DNA of 64,000 nucleotides, taken from contig CP136063.1 of assembly GCA_032622095.1 (NCBI GenBank), positions 143,111,950-143,175,949 on the forward strand. Direction: 5' to 3'. This document shows, in pieces, positions 36,873-47,461 of the stretch. The translations under genes and the position numbers were made by a program. Source of the stretch: Siphonodentalium dalli (lineage: Eukaryota; Mollusca; Scaphopoda; Gadilida; Siphonodentaliidae). Position 1 is the stretch's first letter, and each line of letters starts with the position of its first letter. A model generated the notes under the pieces. The model saw only the letters and a list, made by a program, of their open reading frames with translations. It searched no databases and was not told where the DNA came from.

Positions 36873-37271
36873 AGGCCACAGGTGCCCGTAACGTGACCCA
36901 CTGCATGCCTTTGCACTGCCGAAATATACGCCGCTTCTATATACGCGCATGCTTCACTACACTGGCAAATGAATGGTACTATAATAGTAAAGTACCATTA
37001 ACGCGAAACAGGCGCGTATGCAGAAGCGACGTATATGGGCAGTGCGATTGGGGAGGGTGGCGTTACATGCCCCTGCGGCCAGGCCTAAAATGTGATGTTT
37101 CCGGTAACTCGCTAATACTACAAGTCCAGATCTCGACGCATACTAATTCTATTCCACATATGGATCTTTCAATAACAAACATACAAAATATATATAATAT
37201 TAATTTAACCCAGGCCGCTCGCTCCCAATTGTTTTCCACCCGTTGCCGGAAACATTACATTTTTTAGGCCT
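36873..37271. repeat. foldback plus adjacent inverted repeat (unit 2 copy)
   Basis: 36873-37086 is the counterpart of the foldback at 31737-31950. Directly after it, AGGCCTAAAATGTGATGTTT then CCGGTAAC (37081-37108) pairs with GTTGCCGGAAACATTACATT then TTTTAGGCCT (37242-37271) across a 133-bp loop. The right arm is 19 bp from the piggyBac stop codon, and a TTAACCC lies in the loop at 37205. Confidence 0.75.
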
Positions 37272-37289
37272 TACGTACTTTCTATGCAT

Positions 37290-39167
37290 TCATATTCTGT
37301 GGAATTCCGCGAAACAGGCTTTCCCTTGGCAAAGATTGACGTTGCACAGAGAACACCCATAACTGGATTCCACTTGTCTACCGGAAATTGTCTTTCGCCC
37401 ATTGCGAGAACACATAACGCACACTCGTTTTCTGCCCTCAAACTTAACGTTTTGATGCCCAGATAAATTGGCACTTGGTACGCTGACCAAAAGAGACTTC
37501 CTATTATGCTTTGTGTGCTTATACTTTCTGCTTGTAAAACCTTCAACAAGACCTGCACAAACATCCAGCCGAAAATTGAATGATGTGTACTTCTTTTTTG
37601 GCTTATTCTGAACACACTCGTTATAAATTACATACGAGTTTATCAAACATAACTCCAATAGGAAGAACGCCAGATATTTCCAATATTTTCGACCTTTTCG
37701 TCCCACTTTATAGTATGATCTAAACTGATCCGACAGGTCTACGCCGCCCATATATTTGTTGTATGTGGTTATGTTATCTGGACAGGGAACCTGAATCTTA
37801 CAACCGCCAGATCTCCTGTCAACTAACGATGTGTCGGGGTTGCTTTTATTTGACAGCATTAACACCGGTTTTCTGTCCTTCCACAGAGTTACCAATTGGT
37901 CCTCTTTTTGGAAGAACTTCACATCCCCCCTTGCCATCTTTTTTGCTTCCTGTTTTACGAGTTTTACCTGTTTTGGCAAGCCCTTTCTGTTTGACCCAAC
38001 CGTACCACACCCATACAATTTCATTTCTGTCAGTTTTGCCATAAGTTCGACCGAATTGAAGTAATTGTCAAAATAAATATGGTAATATTTACCCTTCAAT
38101 TTCTCAGCAAAATCTACAACAACTTTCTGACCAAGATGAACTTCAGGGCCCGTATCTTTTCTGCCTTCATAAATTTTGGTATGGTAGCAGAACCCCTTAT
38201 GATCTGCTATCATCCATGCTTTCAAACCCCACTTGATTGGTTTTTTGGGCATATACTGTTTCAGTGTGGTACGGCCTTTGTAACCAATCATTGCCTCGTC
38301 TATGCTTACATGTCTGCGAGGCATGTAAACATTCGGATTAGTGGCATTTGTATTGACCATGTCAATGAGGCTTTTAATTTTTGACAATTTGTCGCGATCA
38401 TCAATTTGAGTATTGTCATCAAGGTGGAAATATTGTTCCAGTTTTCGGAATCTATTGATGGTCATAATCTTGGATATACCACGGACATTCAGTCTATCGT
38501 CGGATGACCAATAATCATCCAAACGAGGCAGGTTATGAATTCCCATCAATATCTGCATCCCGATGAACGCCTTCATTTCACTGGCCGTGGTCTCATGTGT
38601 CCAGTATACATCACGTTCTTTTGTTTTTTGCTGTGACTGTTCAGCATATAGGTTTGTTTGCTCAGCAATGTGCACAAAATAATCTGTGTTGAACATCAGA
38701 TGAAAGAAGACAACAGGCGCCATGTCCGCAATGGCTTCCCTTGATAATTGGGGCCCCTCTTTCTCTTTGAATGGTCTTATGCTTTGGTGTATTATATTCC
38801 TTTTGCGCCATTTTCCAGCAACATCACTGAGCAACCTATCCATCTCAGCATCGTCGTCATCGACCTCAACCCCATCCCCACTTGACCCACTTGTATCTTC
38901 GGAAGTGGCATCATCCTCATCTTGGTCAGACTCAGAGTTGAGATCACTAGACCCCCACAAACTTGATGTGTTTGATTCGCCAGATACCGACGAAACCGAA
39001 GAAACACTCGACACCGAGGACACGGTGGACACATTCGAAACCGAAGAACATTCAAAATCTTCATCATTATATGTTCCGTACATACAATCAGGCACAAGCC
39101 CGTCAACAAAACGGTCAAACTCATCAATAGATGAGGACAAATATTTATCATTTGAAGCATGAAACAA
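37290..39167 (-). CDS. piggyBac-family transposase (DDE_Tnp_1_7), apparently intact
   Basis: One uninterrupted ORF of 625 codons. Residues 40-110 are a Ser/Asp/Glu-rich low-complexity N-terminus. The catalytic core follows, with D290 (VSIDEAMIGYKGR), D367 (HIYFDNYF) and the paired D477 and D480 (YMGGVDLSDQ), matching the DDD/D pattern of active piggyBac enzymes. A C-terminal cysteine-rich zinc domain carries C583, C586, C605, C608, C613, C618 and H623. Such enzymes excise and insert DNA at TTAA sites precisely, in the nucleus. The length is normal for the family. The start at 39167 is the first ATG of the frame and precedes the acidic region. A plausible terminus (GGG followed by TTAA at 40177) lies 1 kb upstream. 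The 3' end of the gene is duplicated at 32154-32330. Confidence 0.95.
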   Translation of the reverse strand: MFHASNDKYLSSSIDEFDRFVDGLVPDCMYGTYNDEDFECSSVSNVSTVSSVSSVSSVSSVSGESNTSSLWGSSDLNSESDQDEDDATSEDTSGSSGDGVEVDDDDAEMDRLLSDVAGKWRKRNIIHQSIRPFKEKEGPQLSREAIADMAPVVFFHLMFNTDYFVHIAEQTNLYAEQSQQKTKERDVYWTHETTASEMKAFIGMQILMGIHNLPRLDDYWSSDDRLNVRGISKIMTINRFRKLEQYFHLDDNTQIDDRDKLSKIKSLIDMVNTNATNPNVYMPRRHVSIDEAMIGYKGRTTLKQYMPKKPIKWGLKAWMIADHKGFCYHTKIYEGRKDTGPEVHLGQKVVVDFAEKLKGKYYHIYFDNYFNSVELMAKLTEMKLYGCGTVGSNRKGLPKQVKLVKQEAKKMARGDVKFFQKEDQLVTLWKDRKPVLMLSNKSNPDTSLVDRRSGGCKIQVPCPDNITTYNKYMGGVDLSDQFRSYYKVGRKGRKYWKYLAFFLLELCLINSYVIYNECVQNKPKKKYTSFNFRLDVCAGLVEGFTSRKYKHTKHNRKSLLVSVPSANLSGHQNVKFEGRKRVCVMCSRNGRKTISGRQVESSYGCSLCNVNLCQGKACFAEFHRI

Positions 39168-40060
39168 CCTCCTTTTTTCGGAGGAGAAATAATGTTGTTT
39201 TTCTCCGAAGTCGCCATCTTCAAACTAACTTTAACCACTAAAAACCCCCGTTACATATACATGTACATATTTGGTCAATACTTAATTTAATTTTAAAAAA
39301 GTCATTCATAAATTCGCAAAACGGCCATCGATCTATTTCCGATCGAGCCACTGCGATCTCATTGGCATCTCATTGGGCCTTTTGTCGGCGACGCACACCG
39401 ATATATTGGGCGCACTTACGTCATTTAGGGAGAGATTCTGAGAATTACGTTTGCGAATGGAGATAGCATTATTTAACTTCGGCGTAGTTCATATAAGATG
39501 ATATTAAATAGCTTCTATTAAAACTAGGTTCACATAAATGCAAAAGACTAGGTTATATATAATTAAATGACCCATATTATATATTTAAACAAACTTTATT
39601 CGCATTTTTGTGACTTCTAAATGTTATATAAACGGAGGCATCCTAGCGTGCCTGGTAACCGATGGTTCGGGTTTGCGACGATTTCGCATTGGCGAGTACA
39701 CTCGTTGAAAACGCGAACAAAACAAACAAAATATTAGAAAAAGAACCATATGGACATTAATATTAGGTATATAACACATAATTATCTATAACATTACAAT
39801 ATTGTTAAAATATATGAGGCATTTGTACCAGAAATGGCGATAGCTTTTCATATTTTGCACCGTCCAAGTTTTAATTTTTTTTCCCCCGACCACGCAGTTT
39901 GGGTTACATAAAAAACAACAAAAGTATCATCAAACATCATATTTTATGTACACAACTGTTCTTGTATATAGTATATATACTATATTAATTGATAAAAATA
40001 AAAATGACATTTGTTTCCAAGATCAATTATAATATATCGGAGTTGAAATCTGACTGGTCA
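39168..40060. other. AT-rich upstream region of the piggyBac gene
   Basis: No ORF of note. It is the expected place for the transposase promoter and 5' subterminal sequences. A near-palindromic TATATAGTATATATACTATA lies at about 39965. Confidence 0.5.
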
Positions 40061-40071
40061 TGGATTTTTTT

Positions 40072-40180
40072 TATCCGGGCGGCTGCGGCCGGATTGTCAG
40101 ATTACTGGGCGGCCGGATACGGCCGGTTTATCAGATTACTGGGCGGCCGGATACGGCCGGATTGCGGGCTAAAGGGTTAA
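40072..40180. mobile_element. candidate piggyBac 5' terminus with subterminal tandem repeats
   Basis: Two and a half GC-rich units (GGCGGCCGGATACGGCCGG, then TTATCAGATTACTG) lead to GCGGGCTAAAGGG and TTAA at 40177-40180. Inverted, the end reads CCCTTTAGCCC next to TTAA, the usual look of piggyBac termini (C-rich tip on a TTAA site). The GC-rich block stands out sharply from its AT-rich surroundings. The matching far end is uncertain (37205 or 23738). Confidence 0.55.
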
Positions 40181-40434
40181 AAGGCTATTTGTTTACTAGT
40201 GCAGACTACATAAGACAATAAATACCTACTTGGCTAAAGTTTGAAATGAAGCTATTATAGTAATGATTTCGTGATGTGCTTTCAGAGCAGGAATATCATG
40301 CAGCTGCTATTGTACGACCTGTTGATGTTCATAAATAAGATATCTGGTCAACGAATTCATGTACTGACGAAAAAGCCTTTTGATGACAAACCACGAAAAT
40401 TAATGCCAACGAAATCAAAGCCAATCGCAGTATA

Positions 40435-40790
40435 CACAAACTCCATGTATGCATATTCACCATACAGTCTCTCCATGTATATAAATGCACACCAACCACG
40501 ACCGTATAGCCACTAAAGAAATACAGTTACACCCATCCACGACCATAACAATCCAGGTATACATATATGCACCCCACGAAAGGCCATACAGGCCCGTCCA
40601 GATATATCAATACACTGTATCCTCGACTAGTCACCCTCTTCAGACGTGCATATACACCTCATTTAGCAATTCATACACACCAGTCATGGTGGTACAACCA
40701 CTCCAATTGTACCTACAGCCACACCAGATATACAGATACACCCTGGGGAAAATTACTAAAATACAAATATAGACTATACCAGTATAAAGG
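40435..40790. repeat. minisatellite array of the 40-bp family with terminal half-hairpin
   Basis: Diverged units such as CACGACCGTATAGCCACTAA and CCAGGTATACATATATGCAC continue to about 40740. They are followed immediately by CCCTGGGGAAAATTACTAAA and ATACAAATATAGACTATACC, half of the hairpin seen at 20991-21080. The link between array and half-hairpin suggests both belong to one element. Confidence 0.75.
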
Positions 40791-40869
40791 TTTCAATCAT
40801 CGATCTTGGCTAAAACCACACCCAACTATCAAAACCATACACATTCTATAAATCAATAAATGCAATCAA

Positions 40870-42105
40870 AATATTGGCCGATGTGTCTTATTGGCAATAA
40901 AATTACCTTTCATTTGACATATAACTTGGCGAAATCGAACGAAGCGAAGTCGAGATATGATATCGGAAATTACCGAATTCTACGAAAAAATTGGCTCGTC
41001 ATTCTCCATGTCCGCCGAAAGCCACTTTGACCCAATTATAAAATCAATATTTTCGAGCAATAGATTGCCGCGAGCAATGCTATTACATGTTAAATAGAAG
41101 TCTGGACATGAATATAAATCTGACTTGTTTTCGGCGTATTATATATCGCTGTTTTATAACCAATGTTAGAAACGTGTTTGCAATTTAAGATTTAGATCTT
41201 ATTTTTTACATTCCCATCGCCATTTCGGCAGCCATCTTGGACCTGGTGACAATTATTAAATTCATTTCATATGAAATTTTATACTTATATCTGTTTGTGC
41301 TTGTTTCTAAATATTTCTCAAATAATAGATAATCAACATATTTTCTGTGAAATTGTGAATATATGACACAGAGCCCCATACAACAACAAATGATGGGGGG
41401 GGGATTATTAGTCAACCAATGCCCTCTAAATTCGAAGAATAGTTTTCAACTCAAGACTAAGTTATCCTTATTTTACTTCCATGGTGTAACCAAGGAAGTA
41501 TATTGTTTTTCTACTGGGGTCGTTTTCCGTTTATTTGGAAATACTCAGAAACTGATTGCAGTAGGAACGCGAAATCTCTAGCGAATGTAGGCATCGAAGG
41601 TTTACTAAATATAATGGTATCCGGAACTAGGCCCAATGGTTTTTGACGGAGTTATGGTGTTTTTTCGATTATTTTTCATTGTTAGTATTATTATTATACT
41701 CCACAATTTTGCAACCACCTTTACTCGGAAAGTATAGGGAGTAGTACACTAAAAGTTGGTATGTGTGTTGGGGCCAATAAGTTGTGTGCTTTAGTCGCAT
41801 AGCGAATATTGTCCGCGTTTTTCCACGGAGTTATCTCCCTTTATCTGAAAAAATGTCATTTTATTATCTCAGAAATTATAAGGAGCAGAGCATCGAAAAT
41901 TTGACCGTATGTACAACTCGATATGCCCTACTGCCCACGGGCATCAAACTTGTGTCCGCGCTTTTTTGTTTTTTTTTATAAGTACATAGCTCTACTTTTT
42001 GTATTACATGTTCCGAATTGGACGAGTGATGCTGACCCGAATATACCGCGTAAAAATGTTTGTTCCCAGGACTTTCCGTGTTACGGGGTAAGGAAATATT
42101 GCACC
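40870..42105. other. intergenic, no gene recognised
   Basis: AT-rich. A CAGCCATCTTGGACC motif lies at about 41228 and an 8-10 base G tract at about 41395. No recognisable protein or RNA gene. Confidence 0.45.
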
Positions 42106-42109
42106 TATT

Positions 42110-42915
42110 TTTCCCGCCAAATCCAAACCGGCTAATTAAAGAGCAAGATAATGTCGTAGCATCTACATTGACATACTGTGTGTACGTCCCAAAAGTGTAA
42201 CCACTATACTATAAAAGTAACCTGTCCAACGGAGAATGCGAGTCGGGGTGGGTTGAGACTTTAGGAAAATTCCACGGAAATTACAAGGGGGGGGGGGATT
42301 CAAACATCGAGATATATTTTTTAGACAAGTACATCTGATGGGTATTGTTCAGGCGCATCTACAGTGCGATTTTCTAATGTTCAGATGCAACGGTTTACTC
42401 GTGACAACGCTATATAAAATAAATATGTATACTTAAGTAGTCTATCACTAACCGATTTTTAGCCCCAAATCCAAACGGGCTAATGCAGAAGCGAGTTTAA
42501 TGCAAGATAATGTAAGCCGGTATACTGTAGGTACGACTACAAAATGTGACCGCTCTACTATAAAAGCAACCTTCTCAACGGGGAGTTTGTGTCGGGTGGG
42601 TTCAGATTTGGCAAATTCCACCGAAAATCAAATGGGGAAAATTACTCCGAAAATCAGATATTGAGATAAAAACATTTTGACGAGTGGATGTGATTATTAG
42701 TATCTACACGCAAGATTAGTACGCTTTTTAAAGATTTAGAGTGGACGGTTTAACCTTGGTAGCGTGTAACATTGTTAACGGGTGATATATATTACTCAAA
42801 TTCAAACCTTCTCTTCATGACGCAAATTCAAACGGACTTATCAAACAGCAAGGCAAATGCATGAATATGCTCACCGATATACTATATAGGTATGTCCGCT
42901 CTACTATAAAAGTAA
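42110..42915. repeat. degenerate tandem repeat of about 350 bp
   Basis: CCAAATCCAAACCGGCTAAT (42117), CCAAATCCAAACGGGCTAAT (42465) and GCAAATTCAAACGGACTTAT (42822) each lead into ATGCAAGATAATG-type words and a CTCTACTATAAAAG..AACC block. This gives about 2.3 diverged units. Confidence 0.7.
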
Positions 42916-43275
42916 CCTATTGTCACGATTTGACCTGTCCAAAACACTTCCCGGACAAAAGTTTCCCTAGGTATTAAATTGCGTCGAAAATCCGTCCGTT
43001 TTACACGATTTGACCTTGAACTGACAATTTTGAAGATCAATGTCAGGTCGGGGCCACGATTTGACCCGTTCAAAACACTCCCCGGAGAAAAGTACCCATA
43101 GGTATACAATTTCGTGGAAATCCGTCTGTTTTACCCGATTTGACATTGAATTGACATTTTTGAAGGTCAAGGTCAGGTCGGGGGTCACGATTTGACCATT
43201 CCGAAACACTCCCTGGACAAAAGTACCCATATGTATCAAATTTCGTAAAAAATCGGTCCATCAGTTTTCCTGGGC
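42915..43275. repeat. tandem repeat of about 120 bp, inverse orientation of the 20.1-20.6 kb array
   Basis: Three units with CACGATTTGACC, CCGTTTTAC, a TTGACCTTGAA or equivalent spacer, GAAGGTCAAGGTCAGGTCGG and AAAACACTCCC. They are the reverse complement of the units at 20095-20580. The array runs into GGGCCATAGCTAACAGACAA and CAGACAGACAG, a simple-repeat tail. Confidence 0.85.
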
Positions 43276-43279
43276 CATA

Positions 43280-44060
43280 GCTAACAGACAAACAAACAGA
43301 CAGACAGAAGTCCCAACATATATATTAGATTCATGAAGAGGAACACACCTATGTGCATAACACACACATGGAATGGGATTCCATGGAAGTATATCTGATT
43401 CCATGGAATCTGACCTCTAGTTAGTATTTGTTTTATCGACAGAATATATTAGAAAACGTTACATGTAGATCATGATTTACAAGAATGTAGTCGTATCAAG
43501 TATGACAGGTTTGTCGTATCAAGTACATCAACAAGGACATGTTCCATTAGGAAACGCTCTTTATATCACGGTTTGGCTGAAACCAGTCATTTACTTGAGA
43601 TATAGATGCTCGCTATAATGTAATTAATCTGATAAGAACAAACTGGCAGTGGAAATACTAGTCTGGTCGGAAAAGCTACATTTGTGGAATACTAGAACCC
43701 TAGAGGCATTTTTGGGGAAAAGCATGAAACTAAGTTTTCTAGCATAATTCAAGTATGCTGAATCCAATGAGGGTGCCTGCCGCTGCCTGTGACCCATATT
43801 TCACCCATAAAATCAACTTAAAGTCACATACTGTTTTTATTGCCGCGAAAATACAGTAAGTCAATATCAAGACATATATCACATTCGTTATACATATAAT
43901 CTCATGAAGATGGGAATACTTTGTTATTTGAATCACACCTCGTGACCTTTCTGTCATAACTATCTCATCATCTGCTATACATATATGGACAAGTATGTTA
44001 TTTAATAAATAAACGCTCTTCATGAAATCACACCCGGCTGAAAGTTCTGTGAATCAGGAT
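43280..44060. other. intergenic, no gene recognised
   Basis: Holds a small palindromic cluster (GGAATGGGATTCCATGGAAG then GATTCCATGGAATC) at about 43370-43410. Nothing else is identifiable. Confidence 0.45.
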
Positions 44061-45089
44061 TAAGTTGAAAATATGACGTTTTTTCACAAATATCTTCTAG
44101 ACCAGTTCATGCTGTTTGGAACTGCTTGAGTAATGTGACTTTATATTGTGTTTTGTATATTAACTGATCATTGGAGCAATTAAATATGCAATTATTGGAA
44201 CACGGTATAAAATTTCACAAAAAATCACAATTGGGATTTTAGTCATATTTCAACAAGAAATGAACAGAACTTTGTAATGTAAGTGAGGCATATCATTACA
44301 TATGAATATTCCAACTCACTGGAACCAAAATTCTTACTTTGGCTCAAAATGGCTGCCAAAATGGCCGCCAAAATATGGAAAATGGTAAATATTGCTCCAG
44401 CGTGTCCTGCAATCGCGTACAAGTTGTGGTTGATGTATAAAATTGGTTATTCTGCCTCCTATACATTGAATACTAACATATCTGATGCACCATGGTTAAT
44501 TTTTGCTGTTGTTACCACTGACATCACCAAGAATATTGGACTTTTCTCTCAAAAACTTGACATAAATATCTGCAAAAATTAACTTTTCAGGTATAGACCT
44601 ATCATTGGTAAAATGTAATTGTCTCTGGATTCAAATGTGTTTATTGTTTTGATATATTTTAAATGTGTCAGCACTGCGGTATCTATAGACCAAATTTCTC
44701 AAGATGGCTTCCAAAATGGCAACCAAATTTGTAAAAAACATGTTTTTACATATATCCTGAACATTATTATCTGTGTTATCCGAAAAGGTAGTAAATTGTG
44801 ACTCACTTGGTTATTATACGTGTTAGTTAATTAACTGACAACTATATGTTCTATTCTGGTTGTCCCAGTTCCGTATGGGGCATGACAAATTCATTTTAAA
44901 GTATGGAATTTTGCCGAGAACCTCTTTAGTGAATCTGGCCATATTATTGAATGGAAATGGGCAGAACGTTGAGACGGAACCGAGACGAACCATAATCTGT
45001 GGCTATTCTGGTCCATTATGGTAACAAAAAATATCAACTGGATGCAGGGTGGATGCCAATATGGTAGTCAGGGAGTTACTCTATGATCA

Positions 45090-46730
45090 TAGTTGAGGTG
45101 AATAGGTATACAGGGAGTTATTGTATGTCATGAATGATGTGAATATGTATACAAGGAGTGACTATATGGTTATGTGTGGGTTGTCCATTGTAAGATGTAT
45201 AGGTATACAGGGAGAGGTCATGGGCATGTGTGAGGTGAATGGAGTGACTGTATGTTGTATGTTTGTGTATATCCAGTACGGTTGCAGCCGATGTGCCTGT
45301 ATGGACATTGATGTGGTGTATGTATGAATATAGTTACATGGTCATCTATGTGTTGATTATGTATATATGGAGTGACTGTAAGGTCATGGGTGGGATGTAC
45401 ATGTGTTGTCTGTATGATCATGGATGGGGTGTGTGGATAAATATGGAGTTATTTTATGGTTACGGGTAATGTGTATAGGTATACATGGAATGACTGTACG
45501 GTCATGATTGAAGTGTGTATGCATACCTGGAGTAAGCTGGGTGGACATTATCGAGCGTGTGGGTATATAGGGAGTGTCCTTGTGGCATATATTTATATAT
45601 CTCGTGGATGTATTATCATTGGTGGGTATATAGGGATTAGCTGTATGATCATGGATGGCTTGTATGATTATACAGTGAGTTGCCGAATTGTCATGTGTGA
45701 GGTGTATATGCAAGTATGGAAGGTATGAGTGGTCGTGTATATCTGGAAGGGCTGAATGGTCGTTGGTGGGGTGTATATGCATACCTGGAGTGACTCTATG
45801 GTATAGGGTGGGCTGCATATGTATATATCGAATGGTTATATGACTATGTGTGTCGAATAGGTATACATGTAGTGACTGTATGTCAATGGTGATATGAGTA
45901 CATGTAGGTATACAAGGAGTGACTGTATGATCATAAATGTAATGAATATCTATACAGGGAGTGACTAAATGGTCATGTGTCAGATGTATGAGTATACCTG
46001 GTGTTCCTGTTTGGTGACTCGTGGCGGTATGGTCACGTGTAGGTTATACGGGTATACACATGTGTTGCTATATGGTCATGGGCGAGGGGTATGTGTATAT
46101 AGCGAGTGGCTATATGGCCATGGGTGAGGTGCATATGCATACATGGAGTGACTTTTCTGACATAGCTGGGGTGTATTAGTATATCTTGTGTCGCTTTTCG
46201 GCTATGGTGCGACACATATGGATACATGGAGTGACATGGCCAATGGTGAGGTGAATATGTATACAAGGATTGACCATGATCATGTATGAATGTTTTGAAT
46301 AGGTACACACGGGGTGACTATATGGACAGCTGTCAGGTGAAGGAGTATACCAGGTGGCATGGGTGAGGGTATGTGTACGAAGCGAGTGGCTATATGGCCA
46401 TTGGTGAGGTGCATATGTATACCTGGAGTGACTCTATGGTCATTGTTGTGGTGTTGATGTATATATTGAATGTCTATTTGACCATCTGTGTGGAGAATAG
46501 GTATACAAGCGAGTACCGTATGGCCAATCGTGAGGTGAATGCATGGGTATACACGGAGTGACTATATGGTTATAGGTCATGTTTAGGAGTATACCCGGTG
46601 GACCTCCATTGTGACTCATGGATGTATGGTCATCCGTGGTAATGGGTCAGGTGTACGTATAAGCATTGGGTCACTATATTGTTGTGTCTGTAGTGTTTGT
46701 GTATATATATGTGTGATAATGGGTGGCTAA
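45090..46730. repeat. minisatellite array, 40-bp family, inverse orientation
   Basis: Around forty diverged units with words such as GTATACAGGGAGTGACTG, TATGGTCATGTGTGAGGTG and AATAGGTATAC. This is the reverse complement of the arrays at 16.5-17.7 kb and 46.9-47.3 kb. The ORFs here are rich in Tyr, Met, Val and Cys and merely translate the repeat. Confidence 0.88.
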
Positions 46731-46749
46731 CGCTCTCCACGTTTAACGT

Positions 46750-47340
46750 TTCCCCCATGTACATAAACACCATCAAGATGGAGAACTCTCTGACATGACC
46801 TCTCTATTGATTAACATATCCTTGAGTTATTGTGGAAAGCGATAGCGACCCAAGGTACACATGTACAACCCACCCATTACCTCAGTCACTCCATATGTAC
46901 ATAAACACCACACAAATGACAATATAGTCACACACTTTATACACGTACACCTGACCATACAAACATACTTGGTTATACCCGTACATACCACAAATGACGA
47001 TAAAGCCACGATTCATCATGCATGAACACCAGTCACCATGTGTACTCCTACACCTGGCACATGGCCATATAGTCACTCTATGTATACATATGCACCACAT
47101 TCACGATAATACATTCACTCAGTGCATACATATTCATCTCACTGTGGACCATACAGCCACTACACGTATACCTATTCGCCATACCCATGACCATGGTGTC
47201 AATCCTGGTATACATATTCACCTCACCAATGGTGAGCCCTTCCAGATATACGAATACCCACACACACGACCACTTATACCTTCCGTACTTGCATATACAC
47301 CTCACACATGACAATTCAGCAACTCACTGTATACTGTATT
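46750..47340. repeat. minisatellite leader and array, plus orientation
   Basis: The leader with CATGTACATAAACACCATCA and TGACCTCTCTATTGATTAAC matches the leader at 16437-16560. It is followed by about twelve units in the same orientation as the 16.5 kb array, ending directly at the right TIR of the 44.06-47.46 kb element. Confidence 0.85.
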
Positions 47341-47461
47341 CATACACGCCGCTCCAATGATCAGTTAATATACAAAGCACAAAATAAAGTCATATAACTC
47401 AACCAGATCCAAACAATATGATCTAGAAGATATTTGTGAAAAAACGACATATTTTCAACTT

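Larger units (their letters stand above)
32337..37466. repeat. 5.2 kb tandem duplication, unit 2
   Basis: The second unit, starting ATAGGTTTAGTTTTCGTTTC exactly as at 27141, and running without a break into the complete piggyBac gene. It is therefore the ancestral arrangement at its right edge, while unit 1 holds the ancestral left edge. Internal landmarks are offset by 5196 bp at the left side and 5136-5137 bp at the right. Confidence 0.95.
44062..47461. mobile_element. 3.4 kb foldback-type element with about 110-bp TIRs and internal minisatellites
   Basis: The left end (44062-44177) reads AAGTTGAAAATATGACGTTT, TTTCACAAATATCTTCTAGA, and so on to TAACTGATCATTGGAGC. The right end (47351-47461) is its reverse complement with some mismatches and a few indels. 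Between them lie about 850 bp of left-side sequence with AAAATGGC motifs, a minus-orientation array (45090-46730), a leader, and a plus-orientation array (46860-47340). No transposase is encoded. Mirror-image arrays inside TIRs give the whole a foldback character. Confidence 0.75.

Noticed and set aside
37205-37211. TTAACCC as the certain left end of the piggyBac element
   Set aside because: Its next bases (AGGCCGC) do not match the right end (TTTAGCC), and it sits inside the loop of another inverted repeat. Kept only as a candidate.
37831-38384. Plus-strand ORFs with hydrophobic, membrane-like translations
   Set aside because: Antisense to the conserved catalytic core of the transposase, whose frame is clearly the real one.
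38722-39162. 146-codon Ser/Asp-rich ORF on the plus strand
   Set aside because: It is antisense to the acidic Ser-rich N-terminus of the piggyBac transposase; its composition mirrors that region.
43739-44023. 94-codon minus-strand ORF with a hydrophobic stretch
   Set aside because: No recognisable domain, no coding-like composition and located in AT-rich unique sequence; probably chance.
45121-45818. Overlapping Tyr/Cys/Met-rich and His/Thr-rich ORFs in both directions
   Set aside because: They translate the 40-bp minisatellite and lack stops because the unit happens to lack them; no domain is present.
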